Assembly (NCBI GenBank): GCA_030248135.1 | Contig: JASANC010004245.1 | Coordinates: 1-64,000 of the forward strand | Length of the DNA: 64,000 nucleotides | Source: Theristus sp. LFF4_11 | Lineage: Eukaryota; Nematoda; Chromadorea; Monhysterida; Xyalidae | Direction: 5' to 3' | In this document: positions 31,448 through 42,526 of the stretch, in pieces | Numbering within the stretch: the stretch's first letter is position 1 | How the letters are laid out: every line of letters begins with the position of its first letter | The notes under the pieces: model-generated | Told to the model about the DNA's origin: nothing | Database searches by the model: none | What the model saw: only the letters and a program-made list of their open reading frames with translations | Program-made: the position numbers and the translations under genes

Positions 31448-34446
31448 ATGGGGCGTCGGATCACGGCAGCACTGGTTGATTTGTCTGGCTGTTTGCACGT
31501 GGAAGGTCAGTCGAACATCCAGTTCTTGACGTTTTCCGCTGAAGAGTCAGTGTAGTGTTTGCCCGTTCCCAACAAAGCCGACGCGACACAAAAGGCCCAT
31601 TCATGCACGCGCGCGCTGAAGTGCGTTGATGCGCGCTACCATGAACGTGCGTATGATATGAATGTGCGTATGCTCTGAAACTGAAGCTGCGCTGTTTATT
31701 GCTTCATGAATGTGTGGCGAAGTGACGCGCTTCAAGCTCGATGACTGGCGCTAAATGACGTTTTTGCGTGCAGACACGGCGATCACGGGCGCCGTTGAGG
31801 CGATCGAGCGGCTACGGCACGTGGTGACGCACGTGCAGTTCGTCACGAACTCCTCCAAGGAGTGTGCCTCTGCGTTGTACGAACGGCTGCGGCGGTGCGG
31901 ATTCACAGTGCGTCGGTCGCGTGCTGCTTCGCTCAGCGCTCAGATTCTGTGGAGCGCAGAAACGCTGTTTGGGTGATCAAGGGCAATTGAATGTCATGGG
32001 TTACAGCTATTGTACATGTGACGGTGTGTGCTGCGCTGGCCTGGCCGTCATGTGGTGAAACACGCATTATGCTCATGGAGATCTTTGTGATGTTCACGGC
32101 AACTGTTCCGAACTACGTGCTGTTCACACAGTTTTATCGGAGTTTCCAGTTTTTTTGCGAAATAAAATTGATGGATGGAACTGTACCACGAGTGCCGACC
32201 ACCCCAGCACACCGCAGCAGCACGTGTATACAGTCGCATCTGGCAAATGTATACAACTAGCTGATTGGCTGGTTGCACACACGTGCAGCTGATGCACGTG
32301 ATGCAATCAACGAGGCCACTTGAGAATGCGAATGTGTCGCTCAAGTGCTGGGTTGTGTCGTCTGGGCGCCTCTATTTTCAGCTGGAACAGCACGAAATCT
32401 ACACATCGCTGATCGCTGCACGTCGCTATGTGGAGCTGCACCGGCTGAGACCGATGTTACTGCTGGAGCCACCCGCGATGGTTGATTTCGATGGTAAAAC
32501 AGCGCTGTCACTGCTTGCTGGCAACCTGCTGTTGATTGGCAGTTGAGACCATCAGTGAAACAGAAACTACGTCTGGCAGTTATTTGCATTTTGTTCTGAA
32601 ACCACTGTTCGCAATGCGACGCGACGAATGGAAACGTGTTGTAGAACAAGAACTTGGAACATGGAAATGAATGTTTATTGGAAAACAAAAAATACGGTTT
32701 TGAAGATAATGCCCAGATACATTGTTAGCAATGGTGTTGGAACAGGCATTGACACGAGCGATCCCAACGCCGTTGTCGTCGGCTTGGCTCCGTCGCATTT
32801 CAATTATGCTCGGTTGATGAGCGTGTTCCGGCTGCTGATGGACAATGCTGATGCGCAGTTTGTTGCAATCAACAAGGGCAGATACTACAAGTGAGCAACT
32901 AGGAAGGGCACGTTTCTGTTTACAAACGAACACAAAACAGTCCATTTGCAATGCTGTCGAAATACTCGGTTTAATGAACAAAATTGAACGTTTGTTAATG
33001 GACTTCAGAAAGAAGGACGGGCTCGCTCTGGGCGCCGGTGCGTTCGTATCTGCCCTCGAGTACTCCACTGGCCGACAGGTGTGTGTGTCTGTGCTTTGGC
33101 GATCTTTGTTGGTTGGTTTTGTTGCTCACCAATGACCGTGTCACTCTCGTTGGGCGTTCCATTTCGCCAATTTCAATCACATTGACGCCCGCCAAACTCG
33201 CAAGGGCCGAGTTTGTGAGCCGATATTGGTGGACGAATCTACCGATTTGCGTGATGGTGCTGTGCATTTCGGCGATGCATGATCGACAGCAGCGGCAGAC
33301 TGAGCTCAATTATTCGCGTGCACCCGCTTGCACAGGCGCACGTTGTTGGCAAGCCGTCGCGCGAGTTCTTCCTGTCGGCGTTGGCGTCGCTGAGCGCAGA
33401 GTTGCAGCCGTGCGAGGCCGTGATGATCGGGGACGATTGGAAGGATGACGTTCAGGGCGCGCTGCACGCCGGGCTCAATGGTAGGTACTACACTGCACAG
33501 CAGCATTTTGAAGGTTCTGCGACTCCGGTGCGTCTGCAGACGTCGAAAGGAAACTAGTTTCAGTCTTTTGGTGGCAATTCAAACTATGTAGCCTAAATGT
33601 GACCCGGCCCTATTTTGTGGACTCGGGGATCACTTTACCAATTTTGAATTCCCGCGTCGTGCATGAAACTGTTTTCTTGAGTCTCGGGACAAAAATCAAA
33701 GATCATACTCGTGTTACTGGCTGGTGCGATCAAGTCAACATGGCGTTTCATTCGGCCGACGTTAGGCCCGTTCATGCGGACTTGCGTTGATCTACGTTGA
33801 TGTTATGTCTTCATACGGACGCTGGTCTGCTAAAAACACGACACCTGTCGTGACGTGACGTACCGTGGCGTACACGCAAACGCCAGTATGGATGGGCCTT
33901 CACTCACACCAAAGCCCGAGATTTACAATCGCCACGTGCCAGAGGCGTTCGAGAACGCTACGAGACTGCTCCATATTCCACTAATTTCTTCATAAACATT
34001 TTGTGTGCTGTTTGGTTTGCTGCCGATGTTCAACGTTGATTGCGTCTCGCAGGCATTCTCGTTCGCACGGGCAAATACCGCATCGGTGACGAGGGCTACG
34101 TGCAGTGTGCGACGGCCAACGGAAACTGTGGTCTGTGTTTGTTGTGACGCAACCTGATTGCTGCACTGTTGTTGGCAGTCGCTTGATTGCTGATGACTCG
34201 CTCGTTGACGACCTTTGTTTTGTCTTTATTCAGCCATTTTGCCTTTATTCTTGGATTCGACATGGAAAAACGCGCGTTACGTTAAAGTACAATTGTGGAA
34301 TGCCAGACCAGTGGTGACCAGTGTCAGCCACGACGACGTGTATTTCGTGTGTCTTTTCAGATGGTCCGTCAAGTGCCCCGTTTCACATGGTTGCAGAGAG
34401 TGTGGCCGAAGCTGTTGAACTGATTGCTCGTTTGAACGAATCATAA
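31448..34446 (+). CDS. HDHD2: HAD-superfamily hydrolase HDHD2-like
   Basis: Haloacid-dehalogenase-type phosphatase of the HDHD2/LHPP group; physiological substrate unsettled. Eight exons (31448-31505, 31774-31907, 32382-32493, 32746-32890, 33009-33078, 33336-33480, 34053-34130, 34361-34446), phases consistent, 275 aa against 259 in human. Motif I is [12 protein letters not shown] with the nucleophile Asp at residue 11; as in human HDHD2 a Leu replaces the usual DxD spacing (DLSG). Motif II is FVTNSSKE. The cap has [38 protein letters not shown] and INKGRYYK. Motif III Lys is in [11 protein letters not shown] and motif IV in [16 protein letters not shown]. The C-terminus has [10 protein letters not shown]. 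All catalytic blocks are present, so an active enzyme is likely. Introns 1 and 6 hold MITEs. Confidence 0.96.
33520..33710 (-). mobile_element. MITE family C, copy 2
   Basis: Inverted relative to copy 1: GAAAGGAAACTAGTTTCAGT, GACTCGGGGATCACTTTACC and GAATTCCCGCGTCGTGCATG. Lies in HDHD2 intron 6, about 40 bp from the exon 6 donor. Confidence 0.75.
33766..33903. mobile_element. Small palindromic MITE, family E
   Basis: Starts AGGCCCGTTCATGCGGAC and ends with the inverse-like GTATGGATGGGCCTT. Similar ends occur near 25158-25245 (GGCCCGTTCATACAGACG). It is intronic and non-coding. Confidence 0.6.
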
Positions 34447-34479
34447 TGTTGCTTACAGTTGTGCCTGTATGGTGATTAA

Positions 34480-34700
34480 TATGGAATAGCCGAGTAAATA
34501 GTGCAGCTTTTTCAGGGTACAGGGAGAGCGCGAAATTTGAATGAAAAATTTCAGAAACCCATTTGTAGGTCAAATTTGACGTGTTTTTTGTTGAACTGAC
34601 TGGTCTTCATGCTATTCTGGTATGCCTGAAAAAGGCTCTGCGACTGATCCCGCTTTGATGGAGAATACAAGGAATGCCTTATTTATTCGGCCACACTGTA
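34480..34700. mobile_element. MITE family B, copy 1
   Basis: Right end TTATTCGGCCACACTGTA; left end diverged (GGAATAGCCGAGTAAATA). Interior AGCGCGAAATTTGAATGAAA and CGACTGATCCCGC are shared with copies at 37599 and 47234. Confidence 0.75.
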
Positions 34701-35373
34701 AGTTGGTTTCGTTTGACGGAGTGTGAATACGAACTGAGGAAAGCTTTACACTCAATAACAAGAAATGATGTTTTTAAGCTGTTTAACGTTCTTTGGCATT
34801 CAATTCTTCTCCCACCGTTTTTTTCTCTTTCTGACTCTGAGCTTTGATTAGTTCAAGTAGAAGTTTTTCTGTAAGAAATCACCAAGACAGTTTGTTCTGA
34901 ATGGAAAACGCGTTTGTGGACTCATGTTGCTGTCGCTTTTTCTGGAATAGCCATGCGTTTACTGCACTTGCGTTCCTCAGTAAGTTGTAAACCATTGTTT
35001 TTTTCACTTATGCACGTGTTCAACTTTCGACAATAATACTGTCTGTAGTTCCGAACCGAGATTGAAAATGCATTGTGCACACCGCTAAAAGTATTTTTAA
35101 ACGTTTTTATTGTGCCACTCTTTTTTGTTCTAGTCGCCATTCCAATTTGCCAATTCTTCCCTTTTCCTGCACAGTTTTGCTTTGAGTTTGTCTCAGTTGT
35201 TCTCTGCATTTTTTGTTTCTGGTTTTTTGTTTATGAGTTTTGTCCTTGACGAGGCGGTTTGATTGAAATTGTAACATTTGTCTTTCTGTAAAATAAAATA
35301 TTGACGTTTGGTCGTTGATTTAGAATCGGTGAATGCTCTAAAATGCTGTTTTTTGCCGTCCAAATATTGCAGT

Positions 35374-36110
35374 CCAGGGTTTTTTTGACGCAAAATCGTG
35401 CGTCAATGACGAAAAATAATTTGGGCTGACGCAAAAAAATTCGGCCGTTTGCGTCAGCTGACGCAAACAAATTTCGAGGACGTCATAAGGCTATTTTTGG
35501 GTCATTTATGCACTGATTGAAAATTTTTCCGCGCCTCACGGACTTCTTATAATTTTGTCTGACAATGCATATCATGCAAATGTGATGGATGGCATGGTTA
35601 GCTGATTCATCGTTTGTTTTCAATATTGTTGTTCAGTGTTATGTTGACGGTTCGATGTAACAACACAGTGGCGTATATTGTTGTTTTGACCGTTTCTAGG
35701 TTCACCTAGCTTCTATCCTGAGGTAGCTTCCACCCAGCTGCACCTTTTGTTCGCTCCGTTCTGTTTCTAATCTGAACTGAACAAGTCTGAACAGGTGTCG
35801 TCATAGAAGCTCTACAGATCTGAAAATCAAGTCTAGAAACTGAAAAGCCATTACAAAAAGCCTAGGCCCCGTAAAGCTTTGTTTCTGCGCAGCAGGGGTT
35901 GTCAAATGCCAAAATCGCCTTGTTGTTTGACCACAGGCGTCAAAAACGCTACTTTTAGTGATGAATGGCGCAAAAAAAATATTGCTTCTTTATCGTTATT
36001 TGTTCGATTCAGACTGGTATCATATTGACGCAAGAAAATTTGTGCTGACGCAAAATTTTTCGACCGTTTGCGTCAATTGACGCAAGAAAAATTTGACGAA
36101 AAAAACCCTG
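35374..36110. mobile_element. Non-autonomous hAT element with 8-bp TSD ATTGCAGT
   Basis: Termini CCAGGGTTTTTTTGACGC and TTTGACGAAAAAAACCCTG are flanked by perfect direct repeats ATTGCAGT at 35366-35373 and 36111-36118. Sub-terminal repeats of TGACGCAA appear in both orientations (for example CGTTTGCGTCAGCTGACGCA). About 737 bp, no transposase. Confidence 0.9.
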
Positions 36111-36986
36111 ATTGCAGTAGAATTCTTTCGATAACCAGAAAACTCACTTCTTTATCAATGAATTTTTCTTATTTTTTGAAATTGATTTTGTTGCAGCTCT
36201 GCCGTGTTGCATCTCTCCGACGTGTTTCAACGCAATATTTCAAAGTGCCAAAGCTGAAAAAGGGATTGAAATTTCGTGGATTTCGATCTTTAACATTGAC
36301 CCTCACTGTGAAAATGTCTGTCTGTCTCCAATCGCTGGCTTCGGGACGAAGCTGAAATCAGCAAGCAACCGAACTGAATGCCGCTGTTTGCAAAGCAGGT
36401 TAGTAGTTGCGTGCTGTTTTCGTATGGGTTGCAGCTGAAGATTGTTACAATTTTAGTGTGATCACGGTGTGCAAGCCGTAGGGATTTTTTTGGCAGGTGA
36501 ATCGTTCAATATCTAGACGCTGTGTGTGCACACTCGATTCAGAGATGCACAATTGAGAGCTCTGCCAAGGAGAATTATTGTTCGTCGCATTATTACATCA
36601 TTGCTGACTTTGGTATCAATACTATGCATGCACTACTTCATGACTTCTATGTGTACATTGTAAAATGTGCAAGTACACGTTCTCAAAGTCCATATTTGTT
36701 TAAAATATTCACAATAGTCACAACAAGGCAGTGGGCTTCCTTTGTAATTTAATTAATACAAACATCATGGACTGCAAGTTTTGCACGCTTGGCCATAAGG
36801 CTAATTCAAACTTTTTTTTTCGTTTTTCTCCTTGTTTTGCGACATTTTTTTCAGTAAAAGTTCATAAACCGGTTTTTTAGTTAGTTGACCAGCTAAAGTT
36901 ATTTCTATCAGTCTGACTGACTGCATTGGTTTTCTGAATTTCTTTTTCTCTCTTTTATTTACCTCTTTTCTGAAAGTTAGAATGGC

Positions 36987-39900
36987 ATGTATTTCAGAGC
37001 AAAAATGGCATTGATTATATTTATATTCGTGTTGGTCATTGTTCTTATGCTGCTGTACATTTTGTACCGAATTGACAGCCCACGTGGTTACAGGCAGCTG
37101 GCGAAGTGTCTGCAGGGACCCGACGTCTACCCCATCACTGGTCTGCCATTGAACTTCATCAAAAAAACACCTTACGGTTTGTGTCTATCGGTATCAATCA
37201 ATGTTGTTGCAGGCCTTCCGAGATCTGAAGCAAAGACATTGGCAAAACAGAAGTTGCTAATTTTTCCGAGTTGAATCATTTGCTGTTTTTTTCAGAAATC
37301 ACACAGACCGTTAACCAATGGCATCGTCAATATCGATCTCCGATGCTCGTCAAGATGCTTTGGGTGCCAGCGATTCATTTGTACAAAGCAGAACATGTCG
37401 AGGTAAGCCTATCAGCCCTAACTCTAACCCTCTCTGAGGTTGCATTAGTTTCACAACAAATGAGCCGTTGTTTGTGGTCCTAGTTTGAAAGTCCCGGTGT
37501 TGCCAGGTGCTGCTGCGCTCGAAAGAGCACATCAAGAAGTCGCGCATCTACGACTTTCTTCACTGTTGGCTCGGGCAAGGGCTTATCACCAGGTACGTAC
37601 AGTGTGGCCGAATAAATAAAGCAGTCCTTGTATTCTCCATCAAGGCGGGATCAGTCGCAGACTAGAAGTTGTGTTTTTTTCAAGAATGCCAAGATAATTC
37701 CTAAGTGTGTACACGGGGGCAGAATGAATGAACAGAATAGTGCGAAGAATCAATTAGTTTAAACACATCAAATTTGGCACACACACAATTTGATTCTAAA
37801 GGTCTTTTTTCTTTCATTCAAATTTCCCGCGCCCCCTCGCCCTGAAAAAACTGCCATGTTTGAACGGATATTCCGTACAGTCGGAATGTATTTGTTAGGC
37901 AAGTCGCTGATTGGTTTGGTTTATATCGAATTGAGCTGCATTAGTTGGTTCAACCAGCCAATTATCTAATATGCCAGATTCAAGTGCTGAACTCCACCAG
38001 TGCTCATGTTTTACACTTTGACTGCAGAAGAAGGTGCAGTGCAGTTTGTTTTAAAACATGTGAGAAGATTGTTTTGCAGAATACAGAGCACGCGGGAAAT
38101 TTTGAATCAGAGGAGAATGAACAAGGATCGCGTTTTTTTGTTCGCGCGCCGGTTCCGGAAACCCCAAGGTACCAAACTCTGGCGGAAACGGGCAATACTG
38201 CCCCGAGCCCAATTTACCCTCGGCTCTGGAGGGAGTAGACCATTAGATGTGTTTGGTCATTTTAGTTTCTCCATTGTGTGTCTTGTCCGCAGCGGGGTTC
38301 GAACTTCCACCTACAGAACGGTAGACGAAAGCCCTGCCCTGCACGCTACACCTGCGCTACAGTTTGGAATCAAAAAATTTATTGGAATCTAAATTTTGTT
38401 GGAATCAAAAATTGTGCGTTTGCAACACAAGACGCAAACGTGTTAGCAGCTGCGGCTTTTGCAGCACTGGCGGCAAGTGGCAGCACGACCGTAAGTTGTT
38501 GACGCCTGCGTTCCACTATGAAATCCTGCGCCAGTTTGTGGCCGTCATGGACGTGCACGCAGGCCGCTTGGTTCGTTGGCTGCTGGCGCACACGACTGAC
38601 GGTGACGCGCATGGCACGACCACGGTCGACGTGCGAACGCCCGTCGTGTTGGCCACGCTCGACGTCATCTGTGGTACGACACGTACGACATGTGCACTTG
38701 ACTGAACTATTTGCAATCAGCTGGTTGGCTGCTTTGGAACTTTTCAGCTGACTGATTGGTCCAACTTTGTGCAAGCAATGCACGCGCTGTATTGTGCGAT
38801 TCAAATTTCAAAATGCAGAAATTGTTTATGTTTTGCAGTTTTTTGTGGATGTTGGGTTCAATCGCATTTTTCACAGAAGTCTGTTTTTAGGGACCATCGA
38901 TTGACATGGACGACCTTGCAGTGTCAAAAGCACTTGCGGTGTAGTCAGTCCATAGCCCACATAACAAGAGTCATATTTTGTCAGATATTTTAACTGGTAT
39001 ATTGAATACCGTATTACCTCTAATAAACCCCCATGGGGGTTTATTTCTTCAGCGACTTCTGGGGGTGGGGGTTTATTTTGGGGGGGGTTTATTTTGGGGG
39101 GGGGGTTTATTTGGAAACCATTTTTTGGGGTGGGCAAAATGGCAAAAATACCTTCCATGGCAGGAAGGAAGTCGCAGAAACTTCTACTCTACATAGAAAT
39201 TTCCTTTTACAACAGCCTTTTGTAATGAAATTATCATTAACTCATCCATGTGGGGCCTTTGGTAGCACAATTTCATCATTTTCCCTGCAACCAGCCACTG
39301 AATTCGCTGGGTATGTGTTTCAAACAGGTTTCCAATAATCCCCCATGGGGGATTATTTTTGGGGGGGGATTATTTGGAAACTTGTCGAGGGGGTGGGGGT
39401 TTATTTTTGGGGGGGTTTAATTTTGGGGGGGTTAATAGAGGTAATACGGTAGTTGCTCTTACGATGATCACTATTCATTAGTGTGACACAGCAATATTCA
39501 GAAACATCGATGGGCCGTGCACTGCACTTGCTGGATGGTGGTGATCGCTGTGAGCATGCGGCCTACGTCAGTGGCATCCATTACTTCGGTGACATGCTGA
39601 TGCATCGTATACCGCGCCCGTGGACGCACAACGACCTGCTCTATTTGTACTGCACCGCGCACGGACGCACGCTGCGCAAGCACATGCACCTGCTGAACTC
39701 ATACGGCGAACAGGTCCGCTGACTTTATGAGGTTTTTTAAAAGGTACTACAGGTATGAGCAGTCCGAAGCTGCTGAGTTCGTCGCTTGCGAGGCGTGACA
39801 GGGGAACAGCCTTTGAGCAACCGCTCTGTCCGGGGGTCTGTTGTGATCTGAGTCCTATCGTACTGCGATTTCGTTAACTTTCGGCCTCTAAATATCTGTA

Positions 39901-42078
39901 TATCTCAGAAACACGAAGAACGAAGTTTCGTTTTCGAGTTCTATTGTTTTGATTTTGTTGCTCTGCTAATGTTTTTTTGTAACGTTTCAATACAACGCAG
40001 GTGCTGAACGAAAAAGAAGCAGTTCTTGCAACGAAAAGCCGCAAGCAAGCAGACGACTCGTTGTCTCAAGCAACGACGACGCAAAACGGTGACCATGCTG
40101 GAAGCACCGAGTGTGCTCGGGAAGAGTTTGCGGCGGCGGCAGACAGACGAAACAAAAAGCGTCTGGCGCTGTTGGATTTGATGTTGACAATCAGAGATGC
40201 ACAAGGGCACCGCCTCAGTCGACAAAGCATCCTCGAACAGCTGAACACGTTCATGTTTGCGGTGAGCGCCATTGTTGATGGCCTAGCCTATGCGGTGCAG
40301 TTTGTATTTTTTAATTCATTTTGTAGTTTATTGTGATAACGGCGGACGTTTTCTTTTCAATTTAGGGGCACGATACCACGTCAATGACGCTCATATTCAC
40401 GCTGCACTGTTTGGCTGCGAACCCGAGTTGTCAAACGAGCGTCTACGAAGAAGTGTGTGCAGAACTCGGTATGAAGACTTTTCAGTTGTAAAAAAGTTGA
40501 CCAAGATTGCGTCAGTTTAGCATTGGCATGGGAAGTAAAACCTTTTTTTTGAAAACTTTCTAGTTTTTTCTTGCAACAATAAAAAATCGTTTTTTACCTT
40601 AAAATTTTTTCGACTTTGGTACTTTAAAACCATTGGGTTACATGGATGATAACGTGGATGATAACGCAAAATTACATGTGGCAAAACTGAAAAATGAACT
40701 GTGTAGTACTGGATTTGTGAAATATCATATTCACTTTCTTTGCACCTTCAAATATGACCTATTTTTTCAAACGTGTCCCACTGAAATGACGTCATGCGCC
40801 CCAAAACATGCGCTTGTCGTTCATAGCACACCAGACTTCCGTTTAGCCGATTTATTCCCGTAAACAAATGGTTAATGTCGAATCAGTCACGCCAAACTAA
40901 AATTTTAGTGCCTGTACTTTTCAAAACGGGCGTTTTAAAATAAATGACGTCATTTTAGTGCGGACACGTTTGAAAAAATTCACAATACCACTTTTGACTG
41001 TATTTGTGCTTTTTAATTAGAGGGTTCAACTTCTGAAGCTTTTGGGAACTGGAAAAAATTGGGAAATGAAACGGTTTTTTACCAACCGTACCTACGTCAG
41101 TCGACCAAACGCTTTGTCGTTACAAATGGTGATTTCATAATTCTATCAAACTGCACAGGTTCAACGCAGTCAGATGGTCTGATCTCATTGGACCAACTTG
41201 GCCGACTGTCGTACTTGGAGCGATGCATCAAAGAAGCAATGCGCCTGTACCCGGCTGTGCCCGTCGTTGGACGAGAACTGCAGCAAGACATGCAGATTGG
41301 TGGGCACTGCATGAACTCTATTTTTTGTCCAGTTCCAACGGCAACCTTTCAACGTTACCGAAATCAAAACGACTAAAGTTGTAACTTCCCGTCTGAAACT
41401 TTGAAGACGTCGCACTCCGCAGACAAACAAGCGCACACACACAATATTAAAGCAGTGCGCGCGTCAACAAATGGTGTGCTTGTGTGTTTGACTGTGCAAC
41501 GTTACTTTTTTGTCACACTGAGAGTACACTGTCTTCAGTCAAGGACTTTACGCAACTCATCCGTAGAAAACTATAATTTGTCGTTCACTACGAAACAGAA
41601 CCGAACGTCGTCATTCCAAAAGGCTACCGCGCTGAAGTGTTTTTCGCTCGTCTCCACCGCGATCCACAGCAGTTCCCAGATCCAGAGCGTTTTGATCCAG
41701 ATCGATTTTTACCTGAGAACATCGCCAAACGTCATCCGTTCGCATATTGTCCGTTTTCGGCCGGTCCTCGCAACTGTATTGGTAATTATAACTGTATTTG
41801 TATCATTTAGAAAAGCGTGTGTTTGATTGGTGCCATGATGGCTGACCACTGTAAGTTTGTTCGTTCGTTGGCCAATAAAAATGCAAACATGCCAATAAAA
41901 TCAATCTGCTGTCACAGGACAACGTTTCGCAATGCTGTACATGAAACTGGCGTTGATTCGTGTACTGCAGTGGTTTGTGTTGAGCACGTCATTGTCGCCA
42001 GAGCAACTGATGCCCACCTATGCCATGGTGTACCGTCCTGACGCACCCGTTGAAATCACGTTCACTGCGCGTTCTTGA
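36987..42078 (+). CDS. Cytochrome P450, CYP4 family
   Basis: Membrane-bound heme monooxygenase; CYP4 enzymes typically omega-hydroxylate fatty acids or act on xenobiotics. Ten exons (36987-37176, 37296-37402, 37507-37592, 38465-38673, 39502-39713, 40001-40261, 40366-40468, 41159-41299, 41599-41781, 41918-42078), phases consistent, 550 aa (544 if the ATG at 37005 is used). An N-terminal membrane anchor ([18 protein letters not shown]) is followed by [15 protein letters not shown]. The C-helix region is [17 protein letters not shown], the CYP4 block ETSMGRA, the I-helix AGHDTTSMT (about 355), the K-helix KEAMR ExxR (415-418), PERFDPDRF, and heme loop [10 protein letters not shown] with the axial Cys near 496. 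The C-terminus is complete. Exon 6 holds a polar, low-complexity insert ([16 protein letters not shown]) in the G-H region. Introns 3, 4 and 7 carry MITEs; intron 3 also has a tRNA-like remnant. All P450 signatures are present, so it is probably functional. Confidence 0.97.
37599..37877 (-). mobile_element. MITE family B, copy 2, next to a splice donor
   Basis: Begins TACAGTGTGGCCGAATAAAT only six bases after the exon 3 boundary of the CYP4 gene. Interior GGCGGGATCAGTCGCAGACT and AAACTGCCATGTTT show it is inverted relative to copies at 34480 and 47234. The far end is diverged. Confidence 0.75.
38284..38366 (-). mobile_element. tRNA-derived SINE head or tRNA pseudogene
   Basis: On the minus strand TGTAGCGCAGGTGTAGCGTG resembles box A, and AGTTCGAACCCCGC is a near-perfect box B, about 50 bases apart. 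No cloverleaf acceptor stem is evident. It lies in CYP4 intron 3. Confidence 0.55.
39007..39451. mobile_element. G-rich MITE, family A, copy 3
   Basis: Full-length 445-bp copy with canonical ends and centre in CYP4 intron 4. Its right end lies 50 bp upstream of the exon 5 start. Very close in sequence to copy 2. Confidence 0.92.
40755..40995. mobile_element. MITE family F, copy 1 (TGACGTCA in both arms)
   Basis: Inverted ends: TTTTTTCAAACGTGTCCCAC on the left and CGGACACGTTTGAAAAAATT on the right. Each is followed inward by ATGACGTCAT. Located in CYP4 intron 7. A second copy is at 44078-44303. Confidence 0.8.
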
Positions 42079-42526
42079 CACTCGAACACTCAGCTCAATA
42101 ATACAAACCTGAACAGACTTTTAAACTTTTGTCCGACGTTTTTTCGCATCAAAAATGATGTCACTTTAGTCGCTTTCTCACACACTTATTAATGTTGATG
42201 CGTTTGGCATAAAGATAACATGTTTGTGGTCGCCACACCACAAACAGCTTATCAGCAAGGAAAATTTTAAATAATCCTGACCGTTTCTGCGCTTGTACCC
42301 TTTTATGAATAAAACAAAATAGCCAGTCAGCTTGTTTTCTGTTGTTTGAGTAGTTAATGTAAATGAACGAATAAATATAACTATGATAACAAAAAAGTAT
42401 AACACTGATTATTGCACACGACTTTTTGAGTTTGACGAGTTCTTTTGAAAAAAAAACTTTGGTGTCAAAAAGTGTAGCCTATTTTTGAATTAAAAATTAA
42501 TAATAGGTATTTCAAAAATACCCATT
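42079..42526. other. Spacer between CYP4 and SLC22 genes
   Basis: 450 bp of AT-rich DNA holding the CYP4 3' end and the SLC22 upstream region. No distinct element is recognised. Confidence 0.5.

Larger units (their letters stand above)
34447..36986. other. Intergenic region with a MITE and a hAT element
   Basis: HDHD2 3' region, a family B MITE (34480-34700), about 650 bp of unassigned AT-rich DNA, the hAT element at 35374-36110 and the upstream region of the CYP4 gene. Open frames (for example 36068-36355) have no motif. No gene is supported. Confidence 0.55.

Noticed and set aside
38284..38366. Functional tRNA gene
   Set aside because: The B box is good but no acceptor stem or full cloverleaf can be drawn. 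Better explained as a SINE head or tRNA pseudogene.
39759..39850. GC-richer patch in CYP4 intron 5 resembling a structured RNA
   Set aside because: Only short stems can be drawn by eye and no family motif is recognised.
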